Shown here: positions 61,795 to 64,000 of the stretch, piece by piece
Layout of the letters: the number at the start of each line of letters is the position of its first letter
Numbering within the stretch: position 1 is the stretch's first letter
Origin: CAVVNN01 sp963838035
GTDB taxonomy: Bacteria; Actinomycetota; Thermoleophilia; Solirubrobacterales; 70-9
DNA length: 64,000 nt
Direction: 5' to 3'
Assembly (NCBI GenBank): GCA_963838035.1
Contig: CAWIPM010000004.1
Coordinates: 1-64,000 of the forward strand
Position numbers and translations under genes: made by a program
The notes under the pieces: model-generated
What the model was told of the DNA's origin: nothing
What the model saw: only the letters and a program-made list of their open reading frames with translations
Database searches by the model: none

Positions 61795-62211
61795 TCAGCG
61801 CAGCTCCTGGATGCGGATCAGGTTGCCAGCGGGATCGCGGACGGCGCAGTCACGAACCCCGTACGGCTGCTCGGTCGGCTCCTGGACAACCTCGGCGTTG
61901 GCCTGCAACCGCTCGAAGGTTCCGTCGAGGTCGGTGGTGGCGAGGAGGATCCGGGCATAGGTGCCCTTCGCCATCATCTCGGCGATGGTGCGGCGCTCCT
62001 CGTCGGTGACGCCGGGATCGGCCCCCGGCGGCTCGAGGACGATGGACGTGCCAGGCTGGCCGACGGGGCCGACGGTTATCCAGCGCATCCCCTCGTGTCC
62101 GACGTCATTGCGGACCTCGAAGCCGAGCGTGTCGCGGTAGAAGGCGAGCGATGCCTCCGGGTCGTCGTGCGGGAGGAAGCTCCCGTGAATCGTGATGTCC
62201 ATGGCGGGCAT
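61795..62211 (-). CDS. VOC (glyoxalase/bleomycin resistance/dioxygenase) superfamily protein
   Basis: A 138-residue vicinal-oxygen-chelate protein with two beta-alpha-beta-beta modules. Features: FLPHDDPEASLAFYRDTLGF, RWITVGPVGQPGTSIVLEPP and YGVRDCAVRDPAGNLIRIQE. Metal ligands in the usual places are plausible (His near the start, Glu of LEPP, Glu of IQE). The substrate is unknown; similar small VOC proteins are often annotated as glyoxalases without proof. It starts 1 bp after the AraC gene ends, so it is co-transcribed with its likely regulator. Confidence 0.87.
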   Translation of the reverse strand: MPAMDITIHGSFLPHDDPEASLAFYRDTLGFEVRNDVGHEGMRWITVGPVGQPGTSIVLEPPGADPGVTDEERRTIAEMMAKGTYARILLATTDLDGTFERLQANAEVVQEPTEQPYGVRDCAVRDPAGNLIRIQELR

Positions 62212-62212
62212 G

Positions 62213-62656
62213 CTAGGCGCGGCTCGGAACCGGCGCTTCTCGATTCCTGATCGGTCTGCTCACCTGCTTCGCCACGCACGGGGGCATCCCCGCCGTCGCA
62301 AGCGCTGCCTGGCGCCGGTAGGCGCTGGGAGGCATGGCGACCAGTTCGGTGAAGCGAGTGCTGAAGGTGCCCAGCGATGAGCAGCCGACCTCGAAGCAGA
62401 CCTCTGTGACATTGAGGTCGCCACGACGCAGCAGCGCCATCGCGCGCTCGATGCGCCGCGTCATCAGGTAGCTGTACGGCGACTCGCCGTAGGCGAGCCG
62501 GAACTGGCGACTGAAGTGCCCGGCCGACATGTGCGCGCTGCGGGCGAGCGCCTCAACGTCAAGAGGCTGCGCGAACTCCCGGTCGATCCGGTCGCGGACG
62601 CGACGAAGACGCACGAGGTCGCGCAGCTGCTGCGTTGCGGCCGGACCGCTGGTCAC
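62213..62656 (-). CDS. AraC-family transcriptional regulator (short, DNA-binding domain only)
   Basis: A 147-residue regulator that is essentially the two-HTH AraC domain: ALARSAHMSAGHFSRQFRLA (first HTH), ESPYSYLMTRRIERAMALLR and VTEVCFEVGCSSLGTFSTRF (second HTH). The N-terminal ligand domain is missing, as in MarA/SoxS-type activators. The GTG at 62656 is the start. It is followed at once by the VOC gene and the DUF1801 gene, so it probably controls this operon. It is divergent from the DUF347-like membrane protein, 191 bp away. Confidence 0.88.
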   Translation of the reverse strand: MTSGPAATQQLRDLVRLRRVRDRIDREFAQPLDVEALARSAHMSAGHFSRQFRLAYGESPYSYLMTRRIERAMALLRRGDLNVTEVCFEVGCSSLGTFSTRFTELVAMPPSAYRRQAALATAGMPPCVAKQVSRPIRNREAPVPSRA

Positions 62657-62847
62657 CTACGAGATCGTGACACAGTCCCAGGAAGGCAGGCCTTCGGAAC
62701 ACCCGGTCCTACCACGGGCCCGCAGACTCATTCGGGCGAATTTGAGCTCACATTTATGCGGGCTCCATAGCGTGCCGCGCCGCAGTCATCCGATCGTCAC
62801 TTCCCCATGGATTCCAAGCTCGATACCTCCGTGCAGGTGGGCACCCC

Positions 62848-63702
62848 TTGCGCGTGACGCCGCCTCGGGCGGGCAACAACGCGCGCCGCCACTCGAAGGT
62901 GCCGGAGGTGACCGCCTTCTTCTGGATCGTCAAGGCGTTGACGACCGGCATGGGCGAGTCGACCTCCGACTTCCTTGTCCACCACCTCGTGCCCGAGATC
63001 GCGGTCGTGCTCGGCGGGATCGCCTTTGGCATCGCCCTCTACATCCAGTTCACAAAGGACCGCTACGTCCCCTGGGCATACTGGCTCGCGGTGGCGATGG
63101 TCGGGGTCTTCGGCACGATGGCCGCCGACGTCCTCCATGTCGGCCTCGGTGTCCCCTACATCGCCTCGACGATCTTCTACGCGGTCATCCTCGCCGCCGT
63201 CTTCTGGACCTGGCAGAGATTCGAGGGGACGCTCTCGATCCACAGCATCCGCACCCCGCGCCGGGAGATCTTCTACTGGGCGGCGGTCCTCGCAACCTTC
63301 GCCCTCGGCACCGCCGCCGGCGATCTCACCGCGGTCACTTTCGGCCTCGGCTACTTCGCCTCAGGTCTGCTCTTCGCCGCGGTTATTGCGGTGCCGGCGA
63401 TCGGCTACTGGCGATTCGGGATGAACTCGATCCTCGCCTTCTGGTTCGCCTACGTCGTCACCCGTCCGCTCGGAGCCTCCTTCGCCGACTGGCTGGCGGT
63501 CTCGCACGAACGCGGCGGCCTGGCCCTTGGCACCGGGGCGGTGAGCCTCGCGCTGGCGGCGATGATCGCCGCCTTCGTCGCCTATCTGAGCGTGACCGGC
63601 AAGGACACCCCCGAGGACGCTCGCACCCCTCACCGTCGCCGCGGGGCCATACGGCAGGGTGCTGCCGTCGGCGAGCCGGAGCTTGCGCCCGAGGAGGCTT
63701 AG
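62848..63702 (+). CDS. DUF347/COG4705-like polytopic membrane protein
   Basis: A 284-residue protein with eight or nine membrane segments. The signature KVPEVTAFFWIVKALTTGMG followed by ESTSDFLVHHLVPEIAVVLG is that of COG4705/DUF347, where four related two-helix units repeat. Further units are visible around GTMAADVLHVGLGVPYIAST, GTAAGDLTAVTFGLGYFASG and VTRPLGASFADWLAVSHERG. The conserved Gly/Asp in each unit could form a binding path. The start could be TTG 62848 or GTG 62854. Function unknown; homologues were reported as putative manganese or small-molecule membrane proteins, which I cannot verify. Confidence 0.78.
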   Translation: MRVTPPRAGNNARRHSKVPEVTAFFWIVKALTTGMGESTSDFLVHHLVPEIAVVLGGIAFGIALYIQFTKDRYVPWAYWLAVAMVGVFGTMAADVLHVGLGVPYIASTIFYAVILAAVFWTWQRFEGTLSIHSIRTPRREIFYWAAVLATFALGTAAGDLTAVTFGLGYFASGLLFAAVIAVPAIGYWRFGMNSILAFWFAYVVTRPLGASFADWLAVSHERGGLALGTGAVSLALAAMIAAFVAYLSVTGKDTPEDARTPHRRRGAIRQGAAVGEPELAPEEA

Positions 63703-63738
63703 GCGACGGCGCAGGAGAGCTGCCTGTGAGACGGCGAG

Positions 63739-64000
63739 CTACTCGCCGGCCACGTCCCGACGCAAGAACACGACCGTCGCGACCAGCAGCGCCGGCACCG
63801 CGTACAGGGCGCAGACCCAGAGGGCGCGCAGGATCGGTGCCCAGTCAACCGGGACGCGGAGGAAGCCCTGCCAGGCCTGGAACTGGGTGCTGAGCAGATA
63901 CGGCTGCAGGCCGCCAAGCCCCGGCAGGATGCCGATCAGCTGCAGCAGCAGCGAGAACATCAGGGTGCCGACGATGGCCGCGGCGCTATTGCGGAAGACG
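63739..64000 (-). CDS. ABC-2 type transporter permease, C-terminal part (cut by the window edge)
   Basis: Minus-strand frame open from the right edge to the stop at 63739. It reads VFRNSAAAIVGTLMFSLLLQ, then LIGILPGLGGLQPYLLSTQF, a loop, and a last helix LWVCALYAVPALLVATVVFL before RRDVAGE. The last two helices, a loop with paired hydrophobics and a short FLRRD...GE tail are typical of ABC-2 (NosY/DrrB-like) permeases. The ATPase partner and substrate lie outside the window. Confidence 0.6.
   Translation of the reverse strand, partial: VFRNSAAAIVGTLMFSLLLQLIGILPGLGGLQPYLLSTQFQAWQGFLRVPVDWAPILRALWVCALYAVPALLVATVVFLRRDVAGE

Overview
The window is high-GC DNA that looks like the chromosome of an actinobacterium, most likely a Thermoleophilia/Solirubrobacterales-type soil organism. 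The pointers are the strong G/C third-position bias, an initiator tRNA with a U at position 72, an F420-type (DDN-like) reductase, an LCP cell-wall ligase, an ECF sigma factor with a Pro-rich tail, and secreted proteins with K(I/L)xNGAVT repeats. No database search could be run, so the lineage is an inference.

Layout. (1) 1-8.7 kb is an accessory region: a broken papain-like gene, about 0.9 kb with nothing convincing, and a leftward type I restriction-modification operon. Here hsdM is intact, hsdS has a frameshift close to its end, and hsdR is destroyed by many frameshifts. Two 18-bp operator-like repeats lie upstream of hsdM. The region ends at the orphan 3' half of a tRNA-Asp gene (8715-8756), a typical scar of an integrating element. 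(2) 9-19.5 kb holds the initiator tRNA, a frameshifted ppx/gppA, a ThDP enzyme, tRNA-Leu, a membrane-tethered-looking sigma factor, an operon ending in an R2lox-type di-metal oxidase, a class I aldolase and small proteins. (3) 19.2-30.2 kb is one long leftward housekeeping operon: rplY, pth, a crotonase, mfd, a SurA-like chaperone, eno, an FtsB/DivIC protein and a polytopic glycosyltransferase. (4) 30-35.5 kb has an AarF kinase and the glmU-prs-GDPD operon. (5) 35.6-38.5 kb is a tRNA-Gln followed by a PadR-controlled flavoprotein/hydrolase pair. (6) 38.5-51.6 kb contains tatD-rsmA-ispE-DedA/PAP2-PucR, an FMN oxidase set between metG and tatD, rsmI-ROK kinase, an LCP protein, an FmdB-type protein and glycyl-tRNA synthetase. 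(7) 51.7-61.2 kb is a cluster of secreted proteins (NGAVT-repeat protein, HEFGH metalloprotease, IPT/TIG protein, beta-propeller/PKD protein), invaded by an IS1182-like element with recognisable 16-bp ends and a 4-bp target duplication. (8) 61.2-64 kb holds a small AraC/VOC/DUF1801 operon, a DUF347-like membrane protein and the edge of an ABC-2 permease.

How the genes work together. The central operons couple translation quality control (pth, rplY, metG, glyS, rsmA, rsmI), transcription-coupled repair (mfd), glycolysis (eno, aldolase, ROK kinase), precursor supply (prs, glmU, ispE) and the envelope (FtsB, LCP, glycosyltransferase, DedA-PAP2). The secreted-protein cluster is the least understood part. 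Within it, the metalloprotease at 55036-56961 is the best candidate for something new.

Caution. Single-base frameshifts occur in four genes that are normally conserved (ppx, a ThDP enzyme, mfd, rplY), each fitting one extra base. Some frameshifts, including part of the hsdR damage, may therefore be sequencing errors rather than biology.
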